From the NCBI GenBank assembly GCA_023417975.1, contig JAEZDX010000523.1, forward strand, positions 1 to 6,450: a stretch of DNA of 6,450 nt, read 5' to 3'. Shown one piece after another: positions 5,190-6,450 of the stretch. This DNA is from Bacillota bacterium (GTDB lineage: Bacteria; Bacillota; Clostridia; Clostridiales; Clostridiaceae). Every line of letters starts with the position of its first letter. Position 1 is the stretch's first letter. The notes beneath the pieces are model-generated. The model saw nothing but the letters and a program-made list of their open reading frames with translations. It was not told where the DNA came from and searched no databases. A program made the position numbers and the translations under genes.

Positions 5190-6233
5190 CTAAAACATAG
5201 AAATTTGTTCAATGGTGTTCTCTTTAAAAGCTGAAACAGATAATCCGATTAATCTGATTTTTTCTCCAAATTCAATTTCATCCAAAATACTACAAGCCTC
5301 TTTATATATTTCTTCATCTGTATAAATATAGTGTGATAAAGTTCTGCTTTTCGTATGATTAACAAAGGATGAGGTTTTTATCTTTAAAGTTATATTTTTT
5401 CCCTTAACATCATTGCTTGACATTGTATTTGCGATAGTTCTTGAAAAATTCATAAGATAAGCTTTAAGCTGCTTTTTATCGTCAGTGTCGGTACGCAGAG
5501 TAGTTTCCTTTCCTATTGATTTTCTTTCTCTTGTAATTTCCACTTCTCTATTATCAATTCCTCTTATTCTCTCAAAAACTTCAACGCCATATTTTCCGAA
5601 CATGTCTATCAAAAAATCCTGTGTAAGGCTGTAAAGTTCTTCTATAGTAAAAATTCCTATATCATTCAATTTTTTAACAGATTTGCTTCCGAGACCGTAG
5701 ACTTTACTAATTGAAAGAGGAAATAAGATTTTAGGAAGCATTTCCTTTTCTATAATTTTTAAACCGTCAGGTTTATTCCAATCAGATGCAAGCTTAGCTA
5801 AAAATTTGTTGTAGGAAATTCCTACAGAAATAGTAAGTCCTATGTCTCTCTTAATGGTTTGCTTTATATACTTACCAATATCTATTGAACTTTTTTCTAT
5901 ATGGCTTATATCAAGATAAGCCTCATCAATGCTCATAGGTTCCACAAAGGGAGTAATTTCATATAAAACATTAAAGATTTTATTTGAAATCTCTTTATAC
6001 CGCCAATACCTGACAGGTAAATATATACCGTTAGGACATTTAGCTTTTGCCATATATAACGGCATAGCACTTCTTACTCCGTAAGCTCTAGCTTCGTAAG
6101 AACAGGTGGAGACAACTCCTCTTTCCGTAGTTCCGCCAACAATTACCGGTTTTCCTCTTAATTTGCTATTATCAAGAATTTCAACGGCTGCAAAAAAAGC
6201 GTCCATATCTACGTGTATAATTCTCTTGTTCAA
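5190..6233 (-). CDS. dinB: DNA polymerase IV (Y-family translesion polymerase)
   Basis: Pol IV copies past damaged bases with low fidelity and takes part in stress-induced mutagenesis. The frame is open to a GTG at 6261-6263, but that codon has no ribosome binding site; the TTG at 6231-6233 follows AGGAG by eight bases and gives LNKRIIHVDMDAFFAAVE, the usual start of the family, and 347 residues (E. coli 351). In that numbering the catalytic carboxylates are Asp9, Asp103 and Glu104 (SIDEAYLDIS, 101-110), the steric gate is Phe14, and CSYEARAYGVRSAMP (44-58) and GISYNKFLAKLASDWNKPDG (138-157) are conserved palm and fingers motifs. The thumb and little-finger domains follow. The last five residues, QISMF, form a beta-clamp binding motif. 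I see no clostridial LexA box (GAAC-N4-GTTC) upstream. Confidence 0.93.
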   Translation of the reverse strand: MNKRIIHVDMDAFFAAVEILDNSKLRGKPVIVGGTTERGVVSTCSYEARAYGVRSAMPLYMAKAKCPNGIYLPVRYWRYKEISNKIFNVLYEITPFVEPMSIDEAYLDISHIEKSSIDIGKYIKQTIKRDIGLTISVGISYNKFLAKLASDWNKPDGLKIIEKEMLPKILFPLSISKVYGLGSKSVKKLNDIGIFTIEELYSLTQDFLIDMFGKYGVEVFERIRGIDNREVEITRERKSIGKETTLRTDTDDKKQLKAYLMNFSRTIANTMSSNDVKGKNITLKIKTSSFVNHTKSRTLSHYIYTDEEIYKEACSILDEIEFGEKIRLIGLSVSAFKENTIEQISMF

Positions 6234-6241
6234 CTTAACTT

Positions 6242-6246
6242 CTCCT
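6242..6246 (-). promoter_or_regulatory. Ribosome binding site that fixes the TTG start of dinB
   Basis: AGGAG on the minus strand, eight bases before the TTG at 6231-6233. It argues against the upstream GTG at 6261-6263, which is preceded only by AT-rich sequence with no purine-rich site. Confidence 0.75.
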
Positions 6247-6309
6247 TTTGCATCTATTAACACAATTTAGTACGTACATTATTATGTCACTGCCCATTGA
6301 TATAAACCT

Positions 6310-6337
6310 TACATATTAAATATACTATTAAAATCAA
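6310..6337 (-). promoter_or_regulatory. Tentative dinB promoter
   Basis: TTGATT (6337-6332) and TATGTA (6315-6310) on the minus strand are 16 bases apart. Both are imperfect, and the surrounding sequence is so AT-rich that such matches are common. It would give a leader of roughly 70 bases. Confidence 0.25.
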
Positions 6338-6384
6338 TACGTTTCTACATGGAATTTTTAAGATATACATATTATAATATAATT

Positions 6385-6450
6385 TTATTTCAAATCTGAA
6401 ATACTCATCAATGCCATAATATTATCATTATCCTCTTTATCCTTATAGGC
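6385..6450 (-). CDS. Possible C-terminal end of an unidentified gene, cut by the window edge
   Basis: One minus-strand frame is open from base 6450 to a TAA at 6385-6387, giving 21 residues that begin AYKDKEDNDNIMALMS and end in ISDLK. The mix of charged and hydrophobic residues looks more protein-like than the AT-rich spacer that follows, and the other two minus frames have stops. Twenty-one codons are too few to name a family or to exclude chance. If real, the gene lies upstream of dinB on the same strand, with no obvious terminator between them. Confidence 0.35.
   Translation of the reverse strand, partial: AYKDKEDNDNIMALMSISDLK

Noticed and set aside
1..6450. CRISPR array, tRNA, rRNA, insertion sequence or prophage
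   Set aside because: No regularly spaced repeats, clover-leaf genes, transposase or integrase fragments, or long terminal repeats were seen on either strand.

Overview
The window looks like chromosomal DNA of a low-GC anaerobic Firmicute, most likely a member of the Clostridia. The evidence is the AT-rich sequence, the strong AGGAGG-type ribosome binding sites, the use of TTG start codons, an [FeFe]-hydrogenase maturation gene (hydF) beside an aspartase gene, and a VanW/YoaR-type envelope protein. I cannot name the species.

Layout from left to right. (1) Positions 1-1945, minus strand: aspA (aspartate ammonia-lyase) followed 25 bases later by hydF, apparently one transcription unit. hydF runs off the left edge and carries an in-frame TAA at 139-141, directly before its NKID GTP-specificity motif. 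The reading frame stays open and HydF-like on both sides of that stop. (2) Positions 1946-2461: a 516-base gap between the divergent genes aspA and mltG. It is not empty. On the minus strand it holds a terminator hairpin and an overlapping longer hairpin that cannot form at the same time, which looks like a transcription attenuator ahead of aspA-hydF. On the plus strand an extended -10 promoter is followed at once by a leader that folds into a closed multi-helix element ahead of mltG. A 20-base palindrome lies between the two. (3) Positions 2462-3478, plus strand: mltG, an endolytic transglycosylase that cuts nascent peptidoglycan, probably a single-gene unit. (4) Positions 3477-3501: a perfect 11-bp hairpin that can terminate transcription in both directions between convergent mltG and the next gene. 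(5) Positions 3513-4895, minus strand: a probable lipoprotein with peptidoglycan-binding-like repeats, a VanW domain and a G5-like tail. (6) Positions 4896-5189: a gap with two hairpins behind dinB and a promoter for the VanW gene. (7) Positions 5190-6233, minus strand: dinB, DNA polymerase IV, ending in a beta-clamp binding motif. (8) Positions 6234-6450: an AT-rich upstream region, with the possible last 21 codons of another minus-strand gene at the right edge.

The genes fall into three functional themes: hydrogenase H-cluster maturation (aspA-hydF), cell-wall processing (mltG and the VanW protein, convergent) and translesion synthesis or mutagenesis (dinB). None of the proteins is new at family level. 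The most interesting material is the interrupted hydF and the two unassigned RNA-level control elements packed between aspA and mltG.
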